The notes beneath the pieces were generated by a model. That model worked only from the letters and a program-made list of their open reading frames with translations. It had not been told where the DNA came from and searched no databases. DNA of 53,009 bases from JBFMHP01 sp040752855 (GTDB lineage Bacteria; Pseudomonadota; Gammaproteobacteria; RBG-16-57-12). Below, piece by piece: positions 26,050 through 35,338 of the stretch. Within the stretch, counting starts at the first letter, position 1. Every line of letters begins with the position of its first letter. The DNA lies in assembly GCA_040752855.1 (NCBI GenBank), contig JBFMHP010000014.1, forward strand, positions 1 to 53,009, given 5' to 3'. A program made the position numbers and the translations under genes.

Positions 26050-28914
26050 ATGGATTACCGCGATTATGTCCGCCCCAAATATGTCGAACTGATGCAGGCC
26101 CTTGGGCTTGAGCGCCAATTCCATCGTGCTCGCGGCAGCAAACTGTATTACCGTGATGCACGAGGGCAGGAGATGGCCGTGACTGATTTTCTCGGCGGTT
26201 ATGGCGCAGCCCTATTCGGCCACAATGACCCGGAGTTTATCGAAGAGCTGTGCGGGATGTTGCGCGACAACGTTCCCTTCAATGCCCAGATGTCGGTTCG
26301 CGGCGCTGCTGGCGAGTTGGCCCGCGAGTTGAGTGCGGCCGTCAATGCCGAACTAGGCGGGCAGGAGCGCTATATTACAACCTTTTCCAATAGCGGTGCC
26401 GAAGCGGTGGAGATCGCCGTTAAGCACGCTGAGTATCGCCGGCAAAAGCGCCTGCAGGATCAGTTTGATATTGTTGATTTCGAGCTTGCCGGGTTGTCAA
26501 GCAGCGAACATGCCTATCGCGAAGTAGAGACTGCCACCCTCGCATTACCGCCTGGCCTGCTGCCGGAAACCCAGGACTATTGCACGCTACGCCAGGTCGT
26601 CGAGGCTCTGCGCCAACACAACCAAACCCAATGTTACAGTGAGCCGGTGTTCGTCACCCTGCGCCGCAGCTTCCATGGAAAACTAGTCAACACTGTGCAA
26701 CTGACTCACGGCAAGCAATACCGTAAGCCCTTCGCGCGCTTTGGTCTACGCGTGGAATTTCTCGATCCGGATCAACCGGAACAGATGGAGTCACTCAAAG
26801 TTCGCTACAGGAGGGAATGGCTGAGTTTGGATTGGCAGGATGGCAATCCCCGCCTGCGCCGCGAGACCTTCAGCACCATCGCCGCGTTGCTCATGGAGCC
26901 TATCCAGGGCGAAGGCGGTATCAACGAGTTCCCTGGCGAATTCCACTTGGCCCTGCGCCGTTTCTGCAATGAACTGGGCTGCCCCCTTGTCATCGACGAG
27001 ATCCAGTCTGGCTTTGGGCGTACCGGAACCCTGTTGGCCAGTAGTCGCTACGGCGTGCAGGGGGACTATTACTGCTTGTCCAAGGCACTGGGCGGCGGTG
27101 TATGCAAAATCGCCGCGACACTGATCCGCGCCAGCCACTATGAGGTGGATTTCAGCTACATCCACAGCTCGACCTTCGCCGAGGATGATGCCTCCTGCCG
27201 CATCGCGCTCTCCGCCTTGCGCCGTCTCCTAGCCCAAGACGGCGCCCTGTTGCGCGACATCAACAGCAAGGGCAGCTATTTGAAAGCTGCTCTCCAGGAA
27301 TTGCAGCGGGCCTATCCGGATGTCATCAAGGAAGTGCGCGGCCAGGGGCTACTGCTTGGCATTGAGTTGCACGATCTGACACAAAGTCCGTCCATGGTGC
27401 AGGCTTCGGCCCAGTATAACAAGGCACTGGGTTATCTCATTGCGGGTTATCTGCTGCAGCATGAGGCCATGCGCGTCGCTCCATCAGGTAGCAACGCTAA
27501 TGTCCTGCGCCTAGAACCGCCCGCCACCATCAGCATGGCTGAGATCGATGCCCTCGTTACTGCGCTGGGGCGCGTTTGTGACTTTCTGCGCCGTAGTGAC
27601 GCCATGCCTCTGGCGGCGGGTGTGTGCGCCGATCAAATCCCCGTGCTGACGCTGTGCCAGGCTGACTATCGAGTCACCAAGGCGGAGGTTGCCGCGACAA
27701 CCCCCATCGTCGCGAAAGTGGCTTTCATCAACCATCTGATCGACACCGATATGCTCAGCGATGTCGATTCCTCACTGGCCCCCTTGAGCGCTGAGCAGAA
27801 ACGCCTGTTCGTTACGCGAATGAAGCCGGAGCGCCGAGCCGCACCCATCGGTCCCGCCCTCATCCGCTCGGCTCTGGGCACTGCCGTGGAGTTCACCCTG
27901 TATCCCTTGTGCATGGATTCGCAGGCCATGGCCGATTACCTGGCCAGCGGCGATCTAGAGCCGATCCGCAAGGAAATCACCGAGCGGGTCCGCGATGCCC
28001 GCGCCGACGGCTACCGAGTTGCCGGCCTCGGCATGTATACCTCCATCGTCACCAATAATGCACAGGCGCTGGCCGTTCCTGATATGGCTCTGACCTCGGG
28101 TAATGCTCTGACCATTGGCATGGGTCTGGAGGCCATCGAGCAGGCTTGCGTCCAGCAGGGTCTGGACTTGAGTGAGCAGACCGCCGCCATCGTCGGCGCC
28201 GCCGGCAACATCGCATCGACCTACGCATCCTTGTTGTCGGAGAAGGTAGCGCGCCTGCTCCTCGTCGGCAGCGGTCGCGAAGGCTCGCTACGCCGCTTGG
28301 AACGCACCGCTCATCAGATTTATGCCGATGCCGCTCGCGCAGTCCTCCAGGGCCGCAGCAAAGGTGATCGCTTGGCAACGGCCCTGCTCGATATGCCCGC
28401 CGCCGCTGCCCTGATTAAACATAACGCCGATGATATCGACCTGGGTCAACGCCTATACGCCCTAGTAGCGGAACGCTTGGGTGAGAGCGCCTATGTGCAG
28501 CTCAGCGACGATCTCGATGTGCTCAAGCAAGCGCGTATCGTGATTTGCGCAGCCAATGCACCAGAGGCTTTCCTCGGTAGCGAGCACTTCTCTGCCGGTA
28601 GTGTTATCTGTGATATCGCCGTGCCACTCAATGTGCGCGCCAGATTGGCCAAGGAGCGTCCCGACTTGGTCTACATGCATGGTGGCATCGTGCAAACACC
28701 GCTGGGCGATGGCTTGGCTCCTCAGGTTCGGGCGTACCTGAAAGCCGGCCAGCTCTATGCCTGCATGGCTGAGTCAGTGCTCATGGGGCTGTCGGAAACG
28801 AAGAGTCACTTCTCCTACGGCGATATCAGCCGCGAGCAAGTGCAGCAAATCCGTGCCATGGCAGCTGCCCATGGATTCGGCCTCGCTCAGTTTAAAACCC
28901 ATAATTCGTTGTAA
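26050..28914 (+). CDS. Bifunctional class III aminotransferase / acyl-ACP reductase-like fusion
   Basis: A 954-residue protein. Residues 1 to about 520 are a PLP-dependent class III (omega) aminotransferase: DEIQSGFGRTGTLL (about residue 316), then YYCLSKALGGG with the Schiff-base Lys345. Residues about 560-954 resemble cyanobacterial acyl-ACP reductase (AAR): GLGMYTSIVTNNAQ (about 659), TSGNALTIGMGLEAIEQAC, a Rossmann motif AIVGAAGNIAST (about 713), and VICDIAVPLNVRA...VYMHGGIVQTP, where Cys854 may be the thioester-forming residue. Likely role: NADPH reduction of an acyl-ACP to the aldehyde, then transamination to a primary amine. ATG26050 has AGGA upstream; the longer upstream frame overlaps the KS gene and was rejected. 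Aminotransferase-reductase fusions are known in prodigiosin/tambjamine pathways (PigE, TamH), I believe with a different domain order. Confidence 0.82.
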   Translation: MDYRDYVRPKYVELMQALGLERQFHRARGSKLYYRDARGQEMAVTDFLGGYGAALFGHNDPEFIEELCGMLRDNVPFNAQMSVRGAAGELARELSAAVNAELGGQERYITTFSNSGAEAVEIAVKHAEYRRQKRLQDQFDIVDFELAGLSSSEHAYREVETATLALPPGLLPETQDYCTLRQVVEALRQHNQTQCYSEPVFVTLRRSFHGKLVNTVQLTHGKQYRKPFARFGLRVEFLDPDQPEQMESLKVRYRREWLSLDWQDGNPRLRRETFSTIAALLMEPIQGEGGINEFPGEFHLALRRFCNELGCPLVIDEIQSGFGRTGTLLASSRYGVQGDYYCLSKALGGGVCKIAATLIRASHYEVDFSYIHSSTFAEDDASCRIALSALRRLLAQDGALLRDINSKGSYLKAALQELQRAYPDVIKEVRGQGLLLGIELHDLTQSPSMVQASAQYNKALGYLIAGYLLQHEAMRVAPSGSNANVLRLEPPATISMAEIDALVTALGRVCDFLRRSDAMPLAAGVCADQIPVLTLCQADYRVTKAEVAATTPIVAKVAFINHLIDTDMLSDVDSSLAPLSAEQKRLFVTRMKPERRAAPIGPALIRSALGTAVEFTLYPLCMDSQAMADYLASGDLEPIRKEITERVRDARADGYRVAGLGMYTSIVTNNAQALAVPDMALTSGNALTIGMGLEAIEQACVQQGLDLSEQTAAIVGAAGNIASTYASLLSEKVARLLLVGSGREGSLRRLERTAHQIYADAARAVLQGRSKGDRLATALLDMPAAAALIKHNADDIDLGQRLYALVAERLGESAYVQLSDDLDVLKQARIVICAANAPEAFLGSEHFSAGSVICDIAVPLNVRARLAKERPDLVYMHGGIVQTPLGDGLAPQVRAYLKAGQLYACMAESVLMGLSETKSHFSYGDISREQVQQIRAMAAAHGFGLAQFKTHNSL

Positions 28915-28923
28915 GGAGCATCA

Positions 28924-29676
28924 ATGAGACAGTCTGGTTGCGCGCCAAAAGTCGCGCTTGTCACCGGCGGGAGCCGGGGCATAGGACGCGCCTGCGTGCG
29001 CATACTGGCCGGTGCCGGCTATCGCGTGGCTTTCAGCTATGTGCGCGATGAAGCCTCGGCTCTGGCTTTGTCTGCCGAACTGGAAGGCCAGGGCCGGGAA
29101 CATTTAGCCCTGCGCTGTGATATCGCCGTGCCTGAACAGATCGCCGCGTTTTTCGACCAAGTGGATAGCCGTTATGGTCGTATCGACCTCCTGGTCAATA
29201 ATGCAGGCATCATCCGCGATGGTCTTTTGGCCAGCTTGTCTCTGGACGATATCGTACAGGTTATTCAGACCAACCTCGTCGGTCCCCTGCTCTGTTGTCA
29301 GAAAGCCATCCCCACCATGCTGCGCCAGCGTAGCGGATGTATCGTCAACCTAAGCTCGGCGGCAGCGCAAAAACCTGGCAAGGGGCAGAGTAATTACGCC
29401 GCCGCCAAGGGGGGAATCGAGGCCATGACTCGAGCCCTGGCAGTGGAGCTGGCGTCACGCAATATCCGCGTCAACGCCATTGCTCCCGGCGTCGTCCACA
29501 CTGACATGAGTATGGCCTTGGTCAATACCCAAGCTCCAGAAATCCTAAATCGTCTACTGGTCAAACGATATGCAGAGCCGGAGGAAGTCGCCGAGGCCGT
29601 GCTGTTTCTGGCGGAAAAAGCGCCTTATATGAGTGGCGAAGTTCTCAATCTTAACGGGGGGTTGAAAATGCCATGA
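28924..29676 (+). CDS. FabG-like 3-oxoacyl-ACP reductase
   Basis: A 250-residue short-chain dehydrogenase with the NADPH motif TGGSRGIG (about residue 15), NNAG (about 90), catalytic Ser in LSSAAAQKPGKGQ and YAAAK (about residue 157), and a C-terminus GEVLNLNGGLKMP typical of FabG. It would reduce the beta-keto group formed by the KS pairs. GGAGCATCA precedes the ATG, only 9 bases after the previous stop, and its own stop overlaps the next SDR gene by four bases. Confidence 0.88.
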   Translation: MRQSGCAPKVALVTGGSRGIGRACVRILAGAGYRVAFSYVRDEASALALSAELEGQGREHLALRCDIAVPEQIAAFFDQVDSRYGRIDLLVNNAGIIRDGLLASLSLDDIVQVIQTNLVGPLLCCQKAIPTMLRQRSGCIVNLSSAAAQKPGKGQSNYAAAKGGIEAMTRALAVELASRNIRVNAIAPGVVHTDMSMALVNTQAPEILNRLLVKRYAEPEEVAEAVLFLAEKAPYMSGEVLNLNGGLKMP

Positions 29677-30437
29677 GCACCAAACGTCACATTCTGATCA
29701 CAGGTGCTGCTAAGGGCATAGGCCGTGCAGTCGCCGAGACGTTCACACACGAGGCCGGTAACCGCTTGATCCTCCTGGATCGTGATTACTCCGTGCTGTG
29801 TCAATGGTTAGAGGATGCTCATCCCGCCGCCGAGGTGCACGCCTATCCGGCTGATATCGCGAATCTGCCCGACCTACGCGAACTTTTCCATCTCTTGGCG
29901 GAGCAGCACGGGCATGTCGATGTACTTGTTAATAGCGCCGGTATCTGCGATGAAAACGAACCCGATGATATTGATAATTGGCACAAGGTGATTGCTGTCA
30001 ATCTGAACGGCAGCTTCTACGTCACAGCCCTGTGCCAGCCCCTGCTTACCGACGGTGGGCGCATCATCAACATGGCCTCTATCCTCGGCCGGGCCGGTAA
30101 GGTGCGCAATACTGCCTACTGCGCCTCCAAACATGGCCTGGTGGGTATGACCAAGGCGCTGGCCCTCGATTTGGCCCCGCGCCGGATCACGGTCAACGCC
30201 ATCCTGCCCGCTTGGGTCGACACGCCTATGCTGCAACAGGAACTGGCCCTGCAGGCCAGTACGGCCGGCCTTGCTCTGGAACAGATCCAGCGTAATGCCA
30301 AGAAGAAACTGCCTTTGCGTCGTTTTATTGAAAGCAGGGAAGTAGCTGCCTTAGTGCGCTACCTGGCAAGCCCCGAGGCCGCTGGTCTCACAGCGCAGAG
30401 TCTGGTGCTGGACGGTGCGGTAGCCTTGGGGATGTGA
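29673..30437 (+). CDS. Second SDR-family reductase
   Basis: A 254-residue classical SDR: TGAAKGIG (about residue 11), an acidic Asp after the second strand (LILLDRDYS) that favours NAD(H) over NADP(H), NSAG, and the catalytic Ser/Tyr/Lys in MASILGRAGKVRNTAYCASK. It is less FabG-like than its neighbour (a longer C-terminal insertion, ALQASTAGLALEQIQRNAKKKLPL), so it may reduce a different keto group, work on a free intermediate, or run as a dehydrogenase. It overlaps the FabG-like gene (ATGA) and the next gene (TGATG). Confidence 0.82.
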   Translation: MSTKRHILITGAAKGIGRAVAETFTHEAGNRLILLDRDYSVLCQWLEDAHPAAEVHAYPADIANLPDLRELFHLLAEQHGHVDVLVNSAGICDENEPDDIDNWHKVIAVNLNGSFYVTALCQPLLTDGGRIINMASILGRAGKVRNTAYCASKHGLVGMTKALALDLAPRRITVNAILPAWVDTPMLQQELALQASTAGLALEQIQRNAKKKLPLRRFIESREVAALVRYLASPEAAGLTAQSLVLDGAVALGM

Positions 30438-31699
30438 TGGCGCGGTCTATCTTTCTGCTTGCTCTACTGCTGTTGCCGCTCGCCGGCCAGGCGGCTCCCG
30501 ACTATTGGGATGCTGAGCTAGGCGTGAGCTTGGCTACACGCCTGCAAGGTCAGGAGCGTTTCTTCCAGCGCTCTATGCAGCTTTTGGCCACCATTGAGGA
30601 CAGCGGGGGCGAGGTGTACTACAAAGCGAAAGGTCGGGTGCGCTACGACAACCGCTACGATGGCAGCCATCCTTATAGCGAGGAGGCCGAATCGGCTTAC
30701 CGGCATGATGCCGATTGGCGGCATCTTTACCTAGGGATGCCGCTGGCTGATGGCGAATTAACATTTGGCTTGCAGCAAGTGGTGTGGGGCCGGGCCGATG
30801 AATTGCGCGTGCTGGACCAGGTGAATCCGGTAGATTACCGCCATGGCGTTACTGCGTTGCTGGACGACAGCCGCATCGCAGTGCCTATGTTGCGCTACAC
30901 ACGCAGCGTGGATGACTGGGAGTGGGAAGGACTGTTCATTACTGCTTTCGAACAGAACCAGCCTCCAGCCCCGGGCAGCGAATTCGACTCGCCTGCTTTC
31001 GCCGTGCCAGATCCGGCATATTTTCACGTGGTTTCAGATGAGGACTATAAAGGCCGCCGCGGGTTCTCCTATGGCATGAGCGCCAATGGCCGGATAGGCA
31101 CCGTGGATGTCAGTTTGGTGGCCTTAAGTTCCCGGCCCTTCGATCCGGTCTACGCTGTGCAAGGCCAGGAGGCGGATGGACGCCTGAGGGTGCAGCCTCA
31201 GTTCCCGCGCTACACCATGCTCGGGGCGGGTCTTGCCACGGATACCGGCAGTAGCGTCGTCCTACGTAGCGAAATCGCCTATTTCGACAACTGGCAAGTA
31301 ACCAACCCCACGGTGATGCACGGTAGTGAACAGAGCACTCTACTCAAGTCCCTGCTCGGCATCGACTATCTGTACCGGGAATGGATGATTTCCGCCCAGT
31401 GGCAGGGACAACGCGTAGTGGGCTGGCGTGAGGGCATGCTGGTACCCCGCTCGGAAGATCTATTCACGCTCTCGGTGGAGGGTAGCCATGCCCAGGATCG
31501 CCTGAAAAGCCGCTTTCTCGCGGCGTTTTATCCGCCAGCGCGCGACAACACCTGGATGCAAGGGCTATTCAATTACAAGCCAGCGGACTGGCTCAGGCTG
31601 GGCCTGGAAATCAACCTGTTTTTTGGCGCCCAGGATCGCATATTTGGCGCTTACGACAAAAACGACCACATTCGATTTTCGACGGCCTATGTGTTTTAG
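30437..31699 (+). CDS. Outer-membrane beta-barrel protein, DUF1302-like
   Basis: A 420-residue protein with a signal peptide (SIFLLALLLLPLAGQAAP) and alternating amphipathic strands ending in a terminal Phe (IRFSTAYVF), the usual signature of outer-membrane barrels. The segment LTFGLQQVVWGRADELRVLDQVNPVDYRHG is characteristic of DUF1302-like proteins, which commonly accompany MMPL/RND lipid exporters. The ATG at 30437 shares its A with the preceding TGA; a GTG three bases earlier is an alternative. In this cluster it would be the outer-membrane acceptor or channel for the exported product. Confidence 0.72.
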   Translation: MARSIFLLALLLLPLAGQAAPDYWDAELGVSLATRLQGQERFFQRSMQLLATIEDSGGEVYYKAKGRVRYDNRYDGSHPYSEEAESAYRHDADWRHLYLGMPLADGELTFGLQQVVWGRADELRVLDQVNPVDYRHGVTALLDDSRIAVPMLRYTRSVDDWEWEGLFITAFEQNQPPAPGSEFDSPAFAVPDPAYFHVVSDEDYKGRRGFSYGMSANGRIGTVDVSLVALSSRPFDPVYAVQGQEADGRLRVQPQFPRYTMLGAGLATDTGSSVVLRSEIAYFDNWQVTNPTVMHGSEQSTLLKSLLGIDYLYREWMISAQWQGQRVVGWREGMLVPRSEDLFTLSVEGSHAQDRLKSRFLAAFYPPARDNTWMQGLFNYKPADWLRLGLEINLFFGAQDRIFGAYDKNDHIRFSTAYVF

Positions 31700-31751
31700 C
31701 TGGCGTGATGAGTATCCACCGCTTTTTGTGACGACCATTAAGGAGATCTCC

Positions 31752-32588
31752 ATGTATTCACCCATGAAAATCTTATGCTGCGCGCTGGCGTTATCTGTTT
31801 CGACTATCGCTGCCGCCAGTGCCGAGCCCGATGCGGATGAGATCATGCGCCAGGTGCGCGACCGCGACGACGGCCGCAGCTTCGTATCGCAAGTGTCCCT
31901 GATATTGCACGACAAGCGCGGCAATGTCCGCACACGGGAGTTCCTGTATTTACAGAAGGACTATGCGGACAGCGATAAATTCGCGATATTTTTCTCCGCT
32001 CCCTCCGACGTGCGCAACGTGGCCTTCCTCATTGAAAACCCTAAGGAAGCCCAGGGCAAGGAAGACAGCCAGTGGATGTACCTGCCGATCAGTCGCCAGA
32101 TCCGACGCATTTCCACCAGCGACAAGCGCGGCGCCTTCATGGGCAGTGAATATGCCTATGCCGACCTGGATAAAGTCCGCGTCAAGGATTACCGTCAAAA
32201 AATTCTTGGCGAAGAACCCGTGAGCGGCCGCCCTTGTTATGTCGTCGAACGCGAACCGGCCAGTCCGGAAATCCTGACAAAGACCGGATACCACAAACTA
32301 AAAGTGTGGGTCGACAAACAGAATTACCTGATCATGCGCCAGGACTTTTTTGACGTTAAGGGTGTGCTTATCAAGCAGATGCGTACGCAATCTGTAGCCA
32401 CCATCGACGGCATCGACAGCATCATGCTCAGTGAAACCGAGCATTTCATCGACGGCACGCGCTCGGAAATGCGCTTCAATCAGCTCAAATACAACGTCGA
32501 GCTAGATGATACGTTCTTCACCCAATCAGTCATGCGGCGCGGGCTAAAAGCCGGCGATCTGCCTGCAAATGCGCTGTCCCCCCAATAA
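31752..32588 (+). CDS. LolA-like periplasmic outer-membrane lipid carrier
   Basis: A 278-residue exported protein: MKILCCALALSVSTIAAASA is the signal, then a LolA-type fold: DEIMRQVRDRDDGRSFVSQVSLIL, DKFAIFFSAPSDVRNVAFLIENPK, DSQWMYLPISRQIRRISTSDKRGAFMGSEYAYADL. The family is annotated as outer-membrane lipoprotein-sorting proteins and is often paired with MMPL exporters. Its open cone would carry a hydrophobic product across the periplasm. A perfect AAGGAGAT ribosome-binding site supports the start at 31752. It lies 53 bp after the barrel gene and 18 bp before the exporter. Confidence 0.85.
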   Translation: MYSPMKILCCALALSVSTIAAASAEPDADEIMRQVRDRDDGRSFVSQVSLILHDKRGNVRTREFLYLQKDYADSDKFAIFFSAPSDVRNVAFLIENPKEAQGKEDSQWMYLPISRQIRRISTSDKRGAFMGSEYAYADLDKVRVKDYRQKILGEEPVSGRPCYVVEREPASPEILTKTGYHKLKVWVDKQNYLIMRQDFFDVKGVLIKQMRTQSVATIDGIDSIMLSETEHFIDGTRSEMRFNQLKYNVELDDTFFTQSVMRRGLKAGDLPANALSPQ

Positions 32589-32606
32589 GCTGGAGAATAC
32601 CAAACC

Positions 32607-35189
32607 ATGGAACGCTATCTCGACTTCGTTGAGCGTCATGCACGCAGCCTTATCGTCTTGTTGTTGGCGATAACGGCCTATTTCACTTATGTGCTCGGCA
32701 CCTTGATTTTTGACACCAATCCTTATCTGCTCAAGGAGTCCCACCCGGCACGCAAGACCATTATTGATCTGCAAGGTGAATTCACCGGCACCTACGACTC
32801 GGTGATGATTGCCCTGCACAACACCAAAGGTGTGTTTAACCGCGACAGCCTGAATGCGCTTTATTCCATGTCACAGTCGGCGCGGCGCGTCATTCTCAGT
32901 AATGACGAAGACCTAGTCCAGCTGCAAACTATCGCCGCCAAATATCCGGGCGATGAACGCGCCAGGGAAATAGTCGACAGCATGATACAGGATGGTTTCA
33001 GCCAGAACGATTATGCCTCCGCAAAATCCTTGCGTGATCATGCCAAAGAAAGGAACTGGAATGCGCACGACCAGCAATTTCTGAGTTTCCTGGCCGAGCG
33101 CATCAATCCCATCCGCGAGATGGCTTCCATGGCGGATTTAGAAAACATCGTGCTGACCGATGACGGGGAGCTGCTTATCCACAAGACCTTGCGCGCCTAC
33201 GATATGGATCCGGCGGTAGTCGAGCGGGAAATCATGGGTAACGAACTCATGCTAAAGGGCATTGTGTCGCAAGACAAAACCGTCGCTCTACTGGTTGCAG
33301 AGCTAGGCACAAAGCAGGACGATGCCATCGCCCAACTGCGGGCTTATCAGACATTCCGTGATATCGTCGCCGACTACCAAAAGGCGCATCCCGAGTTCAC
33401 AGACGAGGTCTTCATCGCCGGCATGCCGATATTTATTGGTGCGCAGCAGGAAATCATCGATCACGACTTGGCTCTGCTGTTTCCCGTTGTTTTCTTGATC
33501 GTCACCGGCCTGTTGCTGATCTTCTTTCGTAAACCGCTTGGCGTTGCGCTGCCCTTGTTCAATATCCTATTTTGCACGATATGGACTTTAGGACTGATGG
33601 CATTGTTCGAGGTGCCCATCGATCTACTGACCTCGGTACTGCCGGTGTTCCTATTCACCATATGCTGCGCCGACGCAATCCATGTCATGTCTGAGTATTA
33701 TGAGCAGCGGGCCATGGGTAAAAGTAACCGCGAGGCGAATCGCACGACCATGCGCCTCATGGTGGCGCCGGTGGTGTTGACCACGGTCACCACCACGGCG
33801 ACGTTCCTGATTGCCACCACCACGAACATCGTCAGCATCCGCAATTTCGGTTTGTTCATGTCCATCGGACTGACAGTGGCCCTGATCATATCCTTGTTGC
33901 TGATTCCGGCCTGGATTTTCGCCTGGGGACGCGACAGCGAAATCAAGCTCAAGCAGCGCCGCGAATCCTTAATATCTCGTTTCATGGTCGCGGTCACCGC
34001 TGGACTGATTGTTCGAAGAAAAGTCTGGCTTTATATGCTTGTGCCCGCCGTGGCAGTGATGGCGTTACTGACATTTCGTGTTGAGATCGAAGATTCCGGT
34101 ATTGCTTACTTCGAGGCCGATAACCCGTTTCGAGTTTCGGATCAATTAATCAATAGTCATGTGGCCGGCACCTCCCCCGGCTGGATCGCCATTGATAGCA
34201 AAACGCCTCGTGGCATTCTAAATACCGAGGCTGTGCGGTTTATCGATGAATTGGATAAATTCATCAGGGCTCAGCCAGAAATCAGTTACGGCTATTCCCT
34301 GGCAACGTACATCAAGCGCATGAACCTGGTGCTCAACGATATGGATCCGAGCTTCCATCGCGTACCTTCCGTGAAGGAAACCGTGAAATCGGTCAACGAA
34401 AGCGGCATCATGGAAGCTTTCGAAGTGAATGGAGACGCACTTATCGACCAGCATGTTATGCTGTTCGAAAACGGTGGCGGCTCGGACCTCACCAATGTGC
34501 TAAATGCAGATTATTCTAAAGCGTTGACCCTCTACACCCTAACGACCTCGGTGGCGAGCGACTATACTCGCTTCTTGGAAAAACTGGATGCTTGGCTAGC
34601 CAGCCACAAGCCCCCCAACCTGGAAGTGACGCATGCGGGTACTCCGGTGATCTGGACCGGGGTCCTCAAAGAGATCACCCATGGCCAAGTCCTGAGCTTC
34701 ACCTTGGCTACCTTGGTTGTAACCCTGATGATGATGTTCTGGCTGAAATCTGTGCGCCTTGGCATTCTGGGGATGTTGACACTGCTGACTACCTCAGTCA
34801 CCTTGTACGGCTCTATGTACTTGTTTGGCATAGAACTAAATATTGGTACGGCACTGGTAACTTTCCTGGTGGTTGGTGTCGTGGACTACGCAGTGCATCT
34901 GCTATCCCGTATAAAGCATTTTGTCCAGCTTGGTGTGTCTGTTGATGATGCCATTCTTAAAGCTATGCACACGGTAGGTCGATCCACGGTGATCAATGTG
35001 GTGATTTTCTCTACCGGGTTTCTTGCTTTGTTGTTCTCAGCCTACAAGCCCATCGTTGATCTAGGTGCCCTCGTGGCCCTGGCGTTGTTTACCAGTGGTA
35101 TCATGACGGTTTTGATCGTTACGCTCATGGCTCCCTGGTTTTTTGTGGCGCCACAATCGGCGGCCAGCAATCATCAAGCGGCGAATTAG
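32607..35189 (+). CDS. MMPL/RND-superfamily lipid exporter
   Basis: An 860-residue inner-membrane protein with the duplicated RND arrangement: TM1 (about residues 13-35), a large periplasmic loop (to about 285), a bundle of five TM helices (FPVVFLIVTGLLLIFF onward), a cytoplasmic link, then the same pattern again (TM7 near 480, loop, last bundle about 690-850). The motifs LFTICCADAIHVMSEYYEQRAMG and VVGVVDYAVHLLSRIKHFVQLG, each with an intramembrane Asp, mark MMPL/HAE3-type exporters driven by protons. With the LolA-like and barrel proteins it forms a complete inner-to-outer-membrane route for the pathway product. It is the last gene of the operon. Confidence 0.88.
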   Translation: MERYLDFVERHARSLIVLLLAITAYFTYVLGTLIFDTNPYLLKESHPARKTIIDLQGEFTGTYDSVMIALHNTKGVFNRDSLNALYSMSQSARRVILSNDEDLVQLQTIAAKYPGDERAREIVDSMIQDGFSQNDYASAKSLRDHAKERNWNAHDQQFLSFLAERINPIREMASMADLENIVLTDDGELLIHKTLRAYDMDPAVVEREIMGNELMLKGIVSQDKTVALLVAELGTKQDDAIAQLRAYQTFRDIVADYQKAHPEFTDEVFIAGMPIFIGAQQEIIDHDLALLFPVVFLIVTGLLLIFFRKPLGVALPLFNILFCTIWTLGLMALFEVPIDLLTSVLPVFLFTICCADAIHVMSEYYEQRAMGKSNREANRTTMRLMVAPVVLTTVTTTATFLIATTTNIVSIRNFGLFMSIGLTVALIISLLLIPAWIFAWGRDSEIKLKQRRESLISRFMVAVTAGLIVRRKVWLYMLVPAVAVMALLTFRVEIEDSGIAYFEADNPFRVSDQLINSHVAGTSPGWIAIDSKTPRGILNTEAVRFIDELDKFIRAQPEISYGYSLATYIKRMNLVLNDMDPSFHRVPSVKETVKSVNESGIMEAFEVNGDALIDQHVMLFENGGGSDLTNVLNADYSKALTLYTLTTSVASDYTRFLEKLDAWLASHKPPNLEVTHAGTPVIWTGVLKEITHGQVLSFTLATLVVTLMMMFWLKSVRLGILGMLTLLTTSVTLYGSMYLFGIELNIGTALVTFLVVGVVDYAVHLLSRIKHFVQLGVSVDDAILKAMHTVGRSTVINVVIFSTGFLALLFSAYKPIVDLGALVALALFTSGIMTVLIVTLMAPWFFVAPQSAASNHQAAN

Positions 35190-35338
35190 GCTACAGTTTG
35201 CCAGTCCCGCTCGCACAGGCACCGACAGTGAGGCACGCATTATTTTGGATAGAAACCAAACTCCGTGCCCATCCTGCGAAAAATATCGGTTAGCAGATAT
35301 GAGGGTGGCTAGGGATTCCAGGCGAAGCAAACGACTGC

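Noticed and set aside
20538..35189. Assignment of the lipid operon as an aryl polyene or flexirubin cluster
   Set aside because: The export genes and KS/CLF logic are similar, but dehydratases, a CoA/AMP ligase or ammonia-lyase for an aryl starter, glycosyl- or acyltransferases and a thioesterase are all missing, and an aminotransferase-reductase is present.
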